DNA of 64,000 bases from Acidovorax soli. GTDB lineage: Bacteria > Pseudomonadota > Gammaproteobacteria > Burkholderiales > Burkholderiaceae_C. Made by a program: the position numbers and the translations under genes. Every line of letters starts with the position of its first letter. Position 1 is the stretch's first letter. The stretch is from the NCBI RefSeq assembly GCF_014207955.1, contig NZ_JACHLK010000002.1:1-64000 (forward strand), read 5' to 3'. Below, piece after piece: positions 50,841 through 59,543 of this stretch. Below the pieces are notes generated by a model, which was given only the letters and a program-made list of their open reading frames with translations, was not told where the DNA came from and searched no databases.

Positions 50841-52187
50841 ATGCCCATGACCGCCACGCCCCCCCTCATCCCCCCGACCATCGGCAAGTACCGCATCGAG
50901 CGCGAGCTCGGGCGCGGCGCCAGCGGCATCGTGTACCTGGGGCTCGACGGGTTCCGTGGCAAGCGCGTGGCCATCAAGCAGATGCACGCGCATCTGCTCT
51001 CGCAGCCTGACCAGGCCGAGCGCTACCGCCGCCTGCTGCGCAACGAGGCCGCCATGTCCGGCCGGCTCAAGCACCCGCACATCGTGCGCCTGCTCGACGC
51101 CGACGAGGACGCCGCCCAGCCCTACCTGGTGCTCGAATACGTGGACGGCCAGCCCCTGGCGGCCCATGCCCGGGCCGATGCGCTGCTGCCCGTGCCCCAG
51201 GTGCTGGACATCGCCTTCAAATGCTGCAACGCGCTCGAATACGCCTACCGCGAAGGCCTGGTGCACCGCGACATCAAGCCCGCCAACCTGATGCTGGCCG
51301 CCAATGGCGACGTCAAGCTCACCGACTTTGGGGCCGCGCTGTCGCTGCGCAGCGATGCCACGCAGCTCTCGGGCATGGTGGGTTCGCCCTCCTACATGTC
51401 GCCCGAGCAGGTGCGCGAGGAAGACCTCACGCACCACAGCGACATGTTCTCGCTGGCCATCGTGGTGTACGAGCTGCTCACGGGCCGCCGTCCCTTCGAC
51501 GGCGAGACCGATTTCGCCACGCTCTACAAGATCAGCCACGAAGACCCCACGCCGCCGAGCCTGCTGCGCGTATCGCTGCCCGGGCATGTGGACGCCGTGC
51601 TGCTGCGCGCCCTGTCCAAGAAGCCGGCGGACCGTTTTGCCACCTGGGGCGATTTCGCCCAGGCCCTGCTCGACGCCCACCGCGACCTGCCGCGCCAGCG
51701 CTCGCAGGACACCGAGGCCGAGCGCTTCGGCCGCCTGCGCGAGCTGCCCTTCTTCGCCGACTTCCACGACGTGGCACTGTGGGAGCTGATGCGCCTGGGC
51801 AACTGGCGCCGGCTGGAGCGCGGCACCGTGCTCATGCGCGAAGGCCAGCCCGGCGACTCGTTCTGCATCCTCATCGAAGGCCAGGTGGGCGTGAGCCGCC
51901 AGGGCTGGACGCTGAGCACCCTGGGCCCGGGCGTGACCCTGGGCGAGATGACCTACCTGCGCCCCGACAACCGCATCCGCACGGCCACGGCCGTGGCCGA
52001 GACCGAGGTGCTGGTGCTCAAGATCCGCAACCCCGCGCTGCGCGAGGCCTCCGAGGACCTGCAGTCGCGCTTCGACAAGGCCTTCATCAAGCTGCTGGTA
52101 GGCCGGCTGATCGCGGCCAACGAGCAGATCGCCGAATGGGACATGGTCGCCGGCCAGGTGTTCACGCCGGACGACGAGCAGGGCTGA
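50841..52187 (+). CDS. Serine/threonine kinase fused to a cyclic-nucleotide-binding domain
   Basis: A 448-residue soluble protein. Residues about 15-275 are a Hanks-type kinase with a complete set of motifs: GRGASGIVY, Lys46 in VAIKQ, catalytic loop [11 protein letters not shown] (Asp144) and [13 protein letters not shown] is the P+1 region. Residues about 310-430 are a CAP_ED/cNMP-binding fold, with [17 protein letters not shown] in the phosphate-binding cassette position, keeping G-E and an Arg. There is no TM helix. ATG 50847 is an equal alternative start. The 3' end overlaps the MATE gene by 26 bases, convergently. Confidence 0.9.
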   Translation: MPMTATPPLIPPTIGKYRIERELGRGASGIVYLGLDGFRGKRVAIKQMHAHLLSQPDQAERYRRLLRNEAAMSGRLKHPHIVRLLDADEDAAQPYLVLEYVDGQPLAAHARADALLPVPQVLDIAFKCCNALEYAYREGLVHRDIKPANLMLAANGDVKLTDFGAALSLRSDATQLSGMVGSPSYMSPEQVREEDLTHHSDMFSLAIVVYELLTGRRPFDGETDFATLYKISHEDPTPPSLLRVSLPGHVDAVLLRALSKKPADRFATWGDFAQALLDAHRDLPRQRSQDTEAERFGRLRELPFFADFHDVALWELMRLGNWRRLERGTVLMREGQPGDSFCILIEGQVGVSRQGWTLSTLGPGVTLGEMTYLRPDNRIRTATAVAETEVLVLKIRNPALREASEDLQSRFDKAFIKLLVGRLIAANEQIAEWDMVAGQVFTPDDEQG

Positions 52188-53544
52188 CCGCTTCCAGCGC
52201 CTGCAGCACATGCCGCAGCCGCGCGCCAAAGGCCGCGGCCAGCAGCGCACTGAGCAGGGCCACGGCACTCCACCCGCCCCAGGCACCCCAGCCCAGCGCC
52301 GGGATGCGGGCGCCCAGCGAATCGAAGGACAGCCAGGCGGCCAGCGGCAGGAACAGCAGCAGCGAGCCCACCGTGTTGGCGGCGCTGGCCCAGCGCACAT
52401 CGCCCAGGCCGCGCAGCGCAAAGGCGCTGCCCAGGTTGACGGCATCGAGCACCTGGTAGGCGGCCACCAGACCGATCAGTGAGGTGGCCAGTGCCAGCGC
52501 AGCCTGGCTACCGGGGCCCGTATCACCCGACGTGCCCGACAGCCAGGCCAGCAGATTGGGGCCGGCCAGGGCCATGGCAGCGCCCACCAGCGCCATCCAG
52601 CCCGCCATCAGCCACAGGCTGGTACGCACCAGGGGCCCGACCTGCTGCGGCTGGCAGGCCCCCACGGCGTGGCCTACCAGGGTGGCGCTGCCCGTGGCCA
52701 GCCCCAGCGCGGGCCAGAAGGCCAGGCCGGTGAGCGACAGCAGCAGCAGGGTGGCCGCCCCCTCGGCCGGGCCGATGCGCGACATCATGAGCTGGAACAC
52801 CGCCATCGCCAGCACATCGGCAGCCGCCGCAACACCGATGGGCAGGCCGGTACGCCACAGCTCCACCGTGCGGGCCGCCAGAGCGGTGAAAGACACACTC
52901 CACCCCTCGCGCGCCAGCAGGCCCAGCCCCACCGCCACACCGACCAGGTTGGCCAGGGTGGACGCGTGGGCCGAGCCTGCGAGGCCCAGGCCTGCGTCGA
53001 AGATCAGCCACTGGTTGAGCGGCACATTGGCCGCGGCTGCTGCAAGGTTGGCCCCCAGCCCGGCCAGTGTGCGGCCCTGGCCCGCGAGGTAGCTCGACAC
53101 CGCGAACAGCAGCACCACCGACACCCCGCCCGCCATGCGCGGCTGCCAGTACTGCACGGCCTGCGCTGTGGACTCGGCGGGCAGCTGCCACAGCGCAAAC
53201 AGCCCCGGCCCGGCCCAGGCCAGTGCCAGAAAGCAGGGCAGGGTGAAGGCGGCGGCGAGCAGGGCTGCGGGCAGCCAGGCCCGTGCCGCCTGTGCCTGGC
53301 CCGCGCCCACGGCCTGGGCCACGGGCACCTGCACGGCAAAGGCCACCCCGCCCAGGCCCACGAACACCGCCAGGTTCAGAAAGCTCTGCGCGCCCAGCCC
53401 GGCCAGGGCCTCGGCCGAGATGCGCGCGGCAAACCAGGTATCGGTCAGCCCGATCACGGCCTGCAGCGAGTAGGTGGCAATCAGCGGCCAGGAGATGGCC
53501 AGCAGGGCACGCACGGGGCGGGTGGCATGGGTGGCCATGGCCAT
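52162..53544 (-). CDS. MATE family efflux transporter
   Basis: A 460-residue inner-membrane protein with about 12 TM helices in two halves. ISWPLIATYSLQAVIGLTDTWFAARIS at the N-terminus and the mid-protein repeat LPIGVAAAADVLAMAVFQLMMSRIG show the MATE pattern. It exports cationic drugs or metabolites using a Na+ or H+ gradient. The start shares one base with the stop of the VOC gene (TGATG), so both are co-translated. The divergent TetR is the probable repressor. Confidence 0.92.
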   Translation of the reverse strand: MAMATHATRPVRALLAISWPLIATYSLQAVIGLTDTWFAARISAEALAGLGAQSFLNLAVFVGLGGVAFAVQVPVAQAVGAGQAQAARAWLPAALLAAAFTLPCFLALAWAGPGLFALWQLPAESTAQAVQYWQPRMAGGVSVVLLFAVSSYLAGQGRTLAGLGANLAAAAANVPLNQWLIFDAGLGLAGSAHASTLANLVGVAVGLGLLAREGWSVSFTALAARTVELWRTGLPIGVAAAADVLAMAVFQLMMSRIGPAEGAATLLLLSLTGLAFWPALGLATGSATLVGHAVGACQPQQVGPLVRTSLWLMAGWMALVGAAMALAGPNLLAWLSGTSGDTGPGSQAALALATSLIGLVAAYQVLDAVNLGSAFALRGLGDVRWASAANTVGSLLLFLPLAAWLSFDSLGARIPALGWGAWGGWSAVALLSALLAAAFGARLRHVLQALEAVSPARRPA

Positions 53545-53993
53545 CAGCCCGCCATGTACGGATCCCAGAAACCCTCGGCCGGCTCGGCCTGCTCCACGAT
53601 GTCCAGCACCAGGCCCGACGGGTCGCGTACCTGGAAGCGCACCTGCCCCCAGGGCTCGTGCTGCACGGCGTAGGCGATCTCCACGCCGGCTGCGCGCAGC
53701 CGGGCCTCTTCGCGACGTGCATCGTCCACCTGCAGGGTGAGCAGCAGGCCCTGGCCGCTGAAGACCTCGGGGCCGGGCGGGCGCGAGGGGTGGTCGGGCG
53801 CCATGAAGGCGATGGACGCCGCGCCGCCCTCGGTGCTGTTGCGCGACAGCAGCACGAACCACGAAGCTTCGAAGACCACCTCGAAACCCAGGTGCTGCAC
53901 GAAGAAGTCGCGCGAGGCCTGCACGGTGGCGGTGGTGACCAGGGGGTAGGCGCTGGTCAGTTGGGAAAGGGCGGCGGGGGAGGGTGTTGGCAT
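53544..53993 (-). CDS. VOC family (glyoxalase/bleomycin resistance) protein
   Basis: A 149-residue VOC-fold protein: SRDFFVQHLGFEVVFEASWFVLL and FQVRDPSGLVLDIVE form the paired beta-alpha-beta-beta-beta modules. Members bind metal and act as dioxygenases or lyases, or sequester drugs. ATG 53993 follows AGGAG by six bases; a further ATG at 54011 lies before this site. It forms an operon with MATE, which points to detoxification or resistance, but the ligand is unknown. Confidence 0.85.
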   Translation of the reverse strand: MPTPSPAALSQLTSAYPLVTTATVQASRDFFVQHLGFEVVFEASWFVLLSRNSTEGGAASIAFMAPDHPSRPPGPEVFSGQGLLLTLQVDDARREEARLRAAGVEIAYAVQHEPWGQVRFQVRDPSGLVLDIVEQAEPAEGFWDPYMAG

Positions 53994-54027
53994 GGAGGGC
54001 TCCTGTTGCATCCGTGGTTGCTCGGGT

Positions 54028-54077
54028 ACATACTGTCTGTATGTTCAACAAAATATAGATACATACAGTCTGTATGT
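54028..54077. promoter_or_regulatory. Two palindromic TetR operators, the second over a start codon
   Basis: ACATACTGTCTGTATGT (54028-54044) and ACATACAGTCTGTATGT (54061-54077) are 17-base palindromes, the second perfect. They are 33 bases apart, three helix turns. The second includes ATG 54074 of the tetR gene. Between them lies TATAGAT (54054-54060), a -10-like element for tetR. Occupancy would block both tetR and the VOC-MATE unit. Confidence 0.8.
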
Positions 54078-54706
54078 CAATAGGAAAATCCATTTCCGCT
54101 TCCGCTGCGGGCAACCGCCGCCTGGAGCAGGGCGCCCAGTCGCGCACCAAACTCATTGCAGCGGCGCGCGCGCTGTTCGAGCAAGACGGCTATGCCGCCA
54201 CCTCCACCGAGGCGCTGCTGGTGGCGACGGGCCTCACGCGCGGCGCGCTGTACCACCACTTCCGCGACAAGAAAGACCTGTTCGTCGCGGTCTGCGAGGC
54301 CGTGCATGCCGAACTCAGCGCCGCCATCGACGCAGCGGCCGATGCGCAGGCCTCGCTGCCTGACCAGTTGCTGGCCGGTGCGCTGGCCTGGATCGATGCC
54401 GTCTCGCACCCCGGCCCGCGCCAGGTGCTGCTGATCGACGGGCCCTCGGTGCTGGGCGCCCAGGCCTGGGCCGAACTGGATGGGCGCCATGGCTACCAGC
54501 AGCTGCACGCCGTGGTGGCCGAGATCCTGGCGCCCGCGGGCCTGCCGGCGCTGGAGGTCGATGCCTGTGCCTCGGCCTTGAATGGCGCCATCAACGAGCT
54601 GGCGCGCTGGCTGGCGCGCCACCCGGCAGATGCGCACCCCGGTGCACGCGCGGCGGCCATCGCCGCGCTGCAGCGGGTGTGTGCGAGCGTGTTGCCGGGC
54701 GCCTGA
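54074..54706 (+). CDS. TetR family regulator of the VOC-MATE operon
   Basis: A 210-residue repressor with the HTH SRTKLIAAARALFEQDGYAATSTEALLVATGLTRGALYHHFRDKKDLFVAV (about 23-70). ATG 54074 lies inside the second operator, and no Shine-Dalgarno sequence is possible there except the operator itself, so the message is likely leaderless or nearly so from the TATAGAT element. The next downstream ATG is absent before the HTH, so this start is required or a non-ATG codon is used. The TetR_C ligand domain binds an unknown drug-like molecule. Confidence 0.88.
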   Translation: MSIGKSISASAAGNRRLEQGAQSRTKLIAAARALFEQDGYAATSTEALLVATGLTRGALYHHFRDKKDLFVAVCEAVHAELSAAIDAAADAQASLPDQLLAGALAWIDAVSHPGPRQVLLIDGPSVLGAQAWAELDGRHGYQQLHAVVAEILAPAGLPALEVDACASALNGAINELARWLARHPADAHPGARAAAIAALQRVCASVLPGA

Positions 54707-54712
54707 GCCGGG

Positions 54713-56272
54713 CTATCCGCCGGCCTGGGCCCTGAGCCCGGCGATCAGCTCTTGCAGCGGCATGGCCTTGGCGAACAGCCAGCCTTGCGCATGGCGCACG
54801 CCGCGCTCGCGCAGGAAGTCGGCCTGGAACTGCGTTTCCACGCCCTCGGCGATCAGGTCCAGCCCCAGTTTGTGCGCCATCTCGATGATGTGCGTGGTGA
54901 CCGGGCTGATGGCCGCCTGCGCGCCGATGCTGGCGATGAAGATGCGGTCGATCTTGAGCGTGTCGATGTCGATGGATTCGAGCATGGACAGGCTCGAATA
55001 GCCGGTGCCGAAGTCGTCCATGGCGATCGACGCGCCGATCTGCCGGCCGGCCTGCAGTGCGGGGCGTGCGGCTTCGGTGTCCACCAGGCCGCGCTCGGTC
55101 ACCTCCAGCATCAGCGCGCCCGGCGGCAGGTCCTGGGCCTCGAAGCGCTGGCGCAGGTACTGCACCGGCCCGTCGGCCACCAGGTCCTGGGTGGAGAGGT
55201 TCAGGCTGATGTGAAAGCCCGGGCAGGCCTTGAGCACCTCGGGCAGGTCTGCGAGCACGCGGTCCATCAGGTAGCGGGTCAGGTGGGCGACCACGCCCGT
55301 GCGCTCCGCCTCGGCAATGAACTCGTCCGGCGGCACCAGCGTGCCATTGCTGCGGCGCCAGCGCATGAGGGCCTCGGCACCCGTCCAGCGGCCGGTCTGC
55401 AGGTCCACGATGGGCTGGTAGAGCACGAAGAACTCGCGCCGCCGCAGCGCTGCGCGCAGGCGCGACTGTGCCGACAGCTGCCATCGCGTGAGCGCCGCCA
55501 CGCCCAGCGCCAGGGTGGCGCTGGCCAGCAGGCCCAGCGGGGCCAGCACCAGGGCCTGGCGCGCCAGGCCTTCGTAGGCCATGGCCTTGGGGGCGGCGGC
55601 CAGGGCGACGACGTTGTTGTTTGGAGAGCTGCGAAAGACGATGTGGTGGGTGCCGCTCTCCACCTGGTTGTGGCCGGGGGCCTGGTAGTGGTCGAGCCAG
55701 GCCTCCTGCAGCGGGCCGCGGGTGCGGATCAGCGCCTTGGGCGTGATGATGGCCAGGCCCAGCGCGACATCGGCATGCAGCACCGGCATGTCGATCACGA
55801 TGCCGGGGTGGATGATCACCGCATGGCCATTGCGCGCGTAGATGTGAAAGGGCTGCTCGGGGGCAAAGGGCAGCCGCGCCCCGATCCAGCTGGAGATGCC
55901 CGACGAGGTCACCATGGGCTTGCCCGCCAGGGGCACCGGAGCGCTGCCCAGCGTAAGCGTGCTGCAGACCAGCGTGCCGTCGACCACCGCGCCCATGCCC
56001 TGCAGGTAGAACGAGGTGCCCACCATCTGCTGCATGCGCGCCATGCTGGCCTGACTGCACGGCGGGCTGGGGTCCTTGTCCAGCTCGTCCAGGGCCGCCA
56101 CCAGTTGCTGGCGCGAGGCGATGCCCCGGCGCAGTACCTCGTCGGCCAGCGAGGTCAGGTAGGCGAGCTGATCGTCCCGCGCCTTGCGCTGCGCCAGGTA
56201 GAGCGAGGCCGCCATGGGAATCAACGCCGCCAGCAGGAGGGGGACCGAGGCAACGACGTAGAAGCGTTTCAT
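54713..56272 (-). CDS. CSS-motif EAL phosphodiesterase
   Basis: A 519-residue membrane phosphodiesterase of c-di-GMP. One TM helix (FYVVASVPLLLAALIPMAASLYL), a periplasmic CSS-type domain (about 40-230, Cys in PPCSQ and VCSTL), a second TM (about 235-258) and an EAL domain (about 275-515) with GAEALMRW, NLSTQDL, EVTERG, DDFGTGYSSLSML and EGVETQ all intact. In E. coli homologues the CSS cysteines form a disulfide that restrains activity, so periplasmic redox may be the signal. It converges on the TetR gene. The start is set at the TM helix. Confidence 0.92.
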   Translation of the reverse strand: MKRFYVVASVPLLLAALIPMAASLYLAQRKARDDQLAYLTSLADEVLRRGIASRQQLVAALDELDKDPSPPCSQASMARMQQMVGTSFYLQGMGAVVDGTLVCSTLTLGSAPVPLAGKPMVTSSGISSWIGARLPFAPEQPFHIYARNGHAVIIHPGIVIDMPVLHADVALGLAIITPKALIRTRGPLQEAWLDHYQAPGHNQVESGTHHIVFRSSPNNNVVALAAAPKAMAYEGLARQALVLAPLGLLASATLALGVAALTRWQLSAQSRLRAALRRREFFVLYQPIVDLQTGRWTGAEALMRWRRSNGTLVPPDEFIAEAERTGVVAHLTRYLMDRVLADLPEVLKACPGFHISLNLSTQDLVADGPVQYLRQRFEAQDLPPGALMLEVTERGLVDTEAARPALQAGRQIGASIAMDDFGTGYSSLSMLESIDIDTLKIDRIFIASIGAQAAISPVTTHIIEMAHKLGLDLIAEGVETQFQADFLRERGVRHAQGWLFAKAMPLQELIAGLRAQAGG

Positions 56273-56451
56273 GGATGCGGCGGTGGGGGCAGGGGCCTTG
56301 CGATGAGGGTCGATGCTGGCGTGTTTTGGGGTAGTGGGCAACCGGCCGTACCCTGCCACCGGATGGGTCTCAGTGTCTCGGATCGGCCTCTCCCTCCGAT
56401 CTGAATGTTACTACTTGTTAATGGGTTGGCCTGCTCCATGCCATCCGAGAC

Positions 56452-57159
56452 TTACCCGCACGCCGGGGTGGGCGCCGCGGTCAGCGCAGCGATCGAGGGC
56501 ATGCAGAAATCCGCCACATCCGCACAGCCGCCGCAGGCCGTGACCCAGCAGGTTGCCATCCCCAGCGCCTTGGCTGGAGCAATGTCCCGCTCCAGGCTGT
56601 CGCCGATGAACAGTACCTCCTGAGGCGGCAAGTCCAGCATGCCCAGCGCTTGCAGGAGCAACCGGGGAGAGGGCTTGATGGACCGCTGGTCCGAAGAGAA
56701 CACCTGGCATTCCAGCACGGACGCGACCCGCGACCGGCGCAGTTCGGGCTGCCAATGGTGGGAGGGCGCCCAGAGGTTGCTCACCACCCCCAGCCGGTGG
56801 GATCGGGCCAGCGTGAGGAGCACCTGGGCTGCCCATTGCGGGACCACGCCCACCTCGTGCCTTGCAATGACAAGTTCCAGAAGCTGTATCTCGTGCCTGG
56901 ACGGTGTGCTGTGCCTGGCGATCATCTCTCGCAGGGACGGGAAGTCGTCGACAAGAGCAGGGTTGGCGTAGTCGGCAAGAAAGCCCGCCACGGCTGCGCC
57001 AACGCCATGCGCAACAGCCTCTGCCGATAGCGCAGTACCGCCCACAGCGCGGTAGGTGGCATGGAAGTCTTCGCCGGGCCCCAGGCGGTCGCCGCCAAAC
57101 ATGAACGTTTCATTCATGTCGAACAACAGGGCCTTGTAACGATGGAGAGGGGAAACCAT
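56452..57159 (-). CDS. HAD family hydrolase with DxN motif I
   Basis: A 235-residue HAD phosphatase-like protein. Motif I is LLFDMNETF: the nucleophilic Asp is present but the second acid of DxD is Asn. Motif II (GVVSN), the Lys of SIKPSPRLLLQAL and motif IV GDSLERDIAPAKALGM are present, and a cap domain lies at about 20-100. The DxN form occurs in some HAD subfamilies and usually changes the reaction or substrate set. The start overlaps GAGAGGGGAAACC, a usable ribosome site. It is divergent from the Fur-controlled unit. Confidence 0.82.
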   Translation of the reverse strand: MVSPLHRYKALLFDMNETFMFGGDRLGPGEDFHATYRAVGGTALSAEAVAHGVGAAVAGFLADYANPALVDDFPSLREMIARHSTPSRHEIQLLELVIARHEVGVVPQWAAQVLLTLARSHRLGVVSNLWAPSHHWQPELRRSRVASVLECQVFSSDQRSIKPSPRLLLQALGMLDLPPQEVLFIGDSLERDIAPAKALGMATCWVTACGGCADVADFCMPSIAALTAAPTPACG

Positions 57160-57259
57160 GAAGGCGATGGTGCCTGATCCGTGCCACGGGTGGCTCGCAA
57201 AGGCGGGCTGCACCGGGCTGCGCGCTTTCCCTGGTGCGCCCGCCACAAAACCCCCTCAC

Positions 57260-57289
57260 TGGACAATGCGAATGAGAATGCATATCATT
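57260..57289 (+). promoter_or_regulatory. Promoter overlapped by a Fur box
   Basis: A -35 TGGACA (57260-57265), a 17-base spacer and -10 TATCAT (57283-57288) are overlapped by GCGAATGAGAATGCATATC (57268-57286), which matches the 19-base Fur consensus at 13 positions. It lies about 60 bases before the orfX-like gene. Iron repression of orfX-sodA-ZIP is predicted. Confidence 0.75.
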
Positions 57290-57349
57290 TTAATTGCCTG
57301 AGTACGCTACATCCGTCCACCGCAAAAGGCTCCCACCAGGAGCATTGCC

Positions 57350-57850
57350 ATGGACCTGCGCCACGCATCCAGCCTTTCGACCACGCCTGCCGCCCGGGAC
57401 GCCCTGGCGCCCGAGCCCGCCACGTTGGCGCATTGGGAGCGCACGCTGCAGCGCGCCAATGCGGCGCTGCACATGGACCAGCCCGTGATGGCACTGGCCT
57501 ACCAGCAGCAGGCCCTGGTGCTGGCGCTGCGCATCGTGCAGGCACCGCCCGCCGGCCGTGAAGACGACTGCATTGCCGCGCTGGTGGTCTCGCACCTGAA
57601 CCTGGCCGACCTGCAGGCCGAGGCGGGCGCGCTGGAATCTTCGGTGCAACTGCTGTGCAGCGTGCACGCCACGCTGCTGGGCCTGATGGCCGATGGCAGC
57701 CAGGGCAGCGCGTTGCAGCAGGCCGCCTGGCGCCACAGTCGCGAAACCCATGCCGCGCTGCTGCGCCATGTGCAGGCGCATGGCACGCATCCCGACACCA
57801 CCGCCGTGCTGGCCGCTGCTTTCGGCGTGCTGCAGGGCGCCGCCCACTGA
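57350..57850 (+). CDS. OrfX-like helical protein upstream of sodA
   Basis: A 166-residue all-helical protein with no known domain. Blocks are WERTLQRANAALHMDQPVMALAYQQQALVLALRIV and VVSHLNLADLQAEAG. Position and type match OrfX, which lies between fumC and sodA in the Fur-controlled fagA-fumC-orfX-sodA operon of Pseudomonas; its function is not known. The ribosome site CAGGAG precedes ATG 57350 and sodA starts 35 bases after the stop. Homology to OrfX is by memory and position, not by search. Confidence 0.7.
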   Translation: MDLRHASSLSTTPAARDALAPEPATLAHWERTLQRANAALHMDQPVMALAYQQQALVLALRIVQAPPAGREDDCIAALVVSHLNLADLQAEAGALESSVQLLCSVHATLLGLMADGSQGSALQQAAWRHSRETHAALLRHVQAHGTHPDTTAVLAAAFGVLQGAAH

Positions 57851-57885
57851 GCTGCCCACCATTTCCCCACCCCTGAAAGGAACCC

Positions 57886-58509
57886 ATGCCCTATTCGCTG
57901 CCCGCCTTGCCCTATGCCTACGACGCGCTGGAACCCCACATCGATGCCCGCACGATGGAGATCCACCACACCAAGCACCACCAGACCTACATCAACAACC
58001 TGAACGCCGCGCTCGAAGGCACGCCCCACGCCGGCCTGCCCATCGATGAGCTGGTGGCGGGGCTCGTGCAACTGCCCGAGAACCTGCAGGGCCCCGTGCG
58101 CAACAACGGCGGCGGCCATGCCAACCACACGCTGTTCTGGACCGTGATGTCCCCCACGGGCGGCGGCGAGCCGCAGGGCGCGCTGGCCGAGGCGATCAAG
58201 ACCGAACTGGGCGGCTTCGATGCCTTCAAGGAAGCCTTCACCAAGGCCGCGCTCACGCGCTTTGGCAGTGGCTGGGCCTGGCTGTCAGTGACCAGCGCCG
58301 GCAAGCTGGTGGTGGAAAGCTCGGGCAACCAGGACAGCCCGCTCATGGCCGGCCTGCTCTCGGGCAACACCCCCATCCTGGGCCTGGACGTGTGGGAACA
58401 CGCCTACTACCTGCAGTACCAAAACCGACGCCCCGAGTACATCGCGGCGTTCTATAACGTGGTGGATTGGGCCGAGGTGGCCCGCCGCTACGCTGCCGCG
58501 CGCGGCTGA
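57886..58509 (+). CDS. sodA: Superoxide dismutase, Mn/Fe family (Mn-type features)
   Basis: A 207-residue cytoplasmic dismutase. Metal ligands: His in [14 protein letters not shown], His in [10 protein letters not shown], Asp and His in [18 protein letters not shown]. The GGHANH, WAWLSV and [12 protein letters not shown] patterns fit Mn-type enzymes rather than Fe-type. Its promoter is predicted to be Fur-repressed, so it would be made when iron is low, and the next gene is a metal importer, matching a switch to manganese. AAAGGA lies ahead of ATG 57886. Confidence 0.92.
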   Translation: MPYSLPALPYAYDALEPHIDARTMEIHHTKHHQTYINNLNAALEGTPHAGLPIDELVAGLVQLPENLQGPVRNNGGGHANHTLFWTVMSPTGGGEPQGALAEAIKTELGGFDAFKEAFTKAALTRFGSGWAWLSVTSAGKLVVESSGNQDSPLMAGLLSGNTPILGLDVWEHAYYLQYQNRRPEYIAAFYNVVDWAEVARRYAAARG

Positions 58510-58548
58510 ATCAGCCTGCCTCGCTCGATCTCTTTCGGAGCCGACACC

Positions 58549-59484
58549 ATGCCCGTTCACCCGCCGTCCCCCGACAACGCCGCGCTGCCTGCCGGCCATG
58601 CCCCCGCTGCCCGCCAGCCCCTGCATTGGCGCCAGTGGCTGGGCCTGGCCATCGTGCTGACCGGCGGTGTGGTCGGCACGCTGCAGATCTGGCAGTGGAT
58701 TGCACAGCAGCCGGTGGTGCTGTCGGCGCTGCTGGGCGGCAGTGTGGCGGCGCTGGCCACCGCGCTGGGCACGCTGCCGGTGATGCTCTCGCAGCGCATC
58801 TCCGAGCGCACGCAGGACACCATGTTCGGCTTTGGCGCGGGCGTGATGCTGGCGGCCTGCTCGTTCTCGCTCATCATCCCGGGCATCAATGCCTCGCGCG
58901 CCGCCGGGGCCGGGGCCTGGGAGGCGGGCGGCACCATGGGCGCGGCCATCCTGCTCGGGGCCCTGGTGCTGCTGCTCATGGAGCGCCTGCTGCCGCACGA
59001 GCACTTCATCAAGGGCGTGGAGGGCGGGCAGGCTTCGCGCACGCTGCGCCGCACCTGGCTGTTCGTGTTTGCCATCGCGTTGCACAACCTGCCCGAGGGC
59101 CTGGCCATCGGCGTGGGCTATGCGAGCGGCGACACCATGCGCGCAGGCGCCCTGGCCACGGGCATCGCCATCCAGGACGTGCCCGAGGGCCTGGTGGTGG
59201 CCGTGGCCTTGCTGGCCGCGGGCTACAAGCGCTGGCTGGCCGTGGGCCTGGGCATGGCCTCGGGCCTGGTCGAGCCGCTGGGTGCCGTGCTGGGCGCGGC
59301 CGTGGTGAGCTATTCGGCGGCCTTGCTGCCCTGGGGCCTGGGCTTTGCGGCCGGCGCCATGCTGTTCGTGATCAGCCACGAGATCATCCCCGAATCGCAC
59401 CGCAAGGGGCACGAATCCTGGGCCACCGGCGGGCTGATGCTGGGCTTTGTGATCATGATGGTGCTGGACACGGCGCTGGGCTGA
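58549..59484 (+). CDS. ZIP family metal transporter
   Basis: A 311-residue inner-membrane protein with eight predicted TM helices. The TM4 metal motif [13 protein letters not shown] and TM5 [10 protein letters not shown] are exact ZIP signatures. A His-containing loop (LPHEHFIKG) lies between. ZIP proteins import Zn, Mn or Fe. Co-transcription with Mn-type sodA under a Fur box suggests Mn(II) import during iron limitation. GGAG lies nine bases before ATG 58549. Confidence 0.9.
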   Translation: MPVHPPSPDNAALPAGHAPAARQPLHWRQWLGLAIVLTGGVVGTLQIWQWIAQQPVVLSALLGGSVAALATALGTLPVMLSQRISERTQDTMFGFGAGVMLAACSFSLIIPGINASRAAGAGAWEAGGTMGAAILLGALVLLLMERLLPHEHFIKGVEGGQASRTLRRTWLFVFAIALHNLPEGLAIGVGYASGDTMRAGALATGIAIQDVPEGLVVAVALLAAGYKRWLAVGLGMASGLVEPLGAVLGAAVVSYSAALLPWGLGFAAGAMLFVISHEIIPESHRKGHESWATGGLMLGFVIMMVLDTALG

Positions 59485-59505
59485 TTGCGCGCCTGGCCTC
59501 ACCGC

Positions 59506-59538
59506 AGGCCACGGCAGTGCAAGCTGCCGTGGCCTTTG
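59506..59538 (+). terminator. Terminator of the orfX-sodA-ZIP unit
   Basis: Perfect 12-base stem AGGCCACGGCAG (59506-59517) / CTGCCGTGGCCT (59524-59535), six-base loop, short TTT. It lies 21 bases past the ZIP stop and just before a convergent gene, so it can serve both. Confidence 0.85.
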
Positions 59539-59543
59539 TGCAT

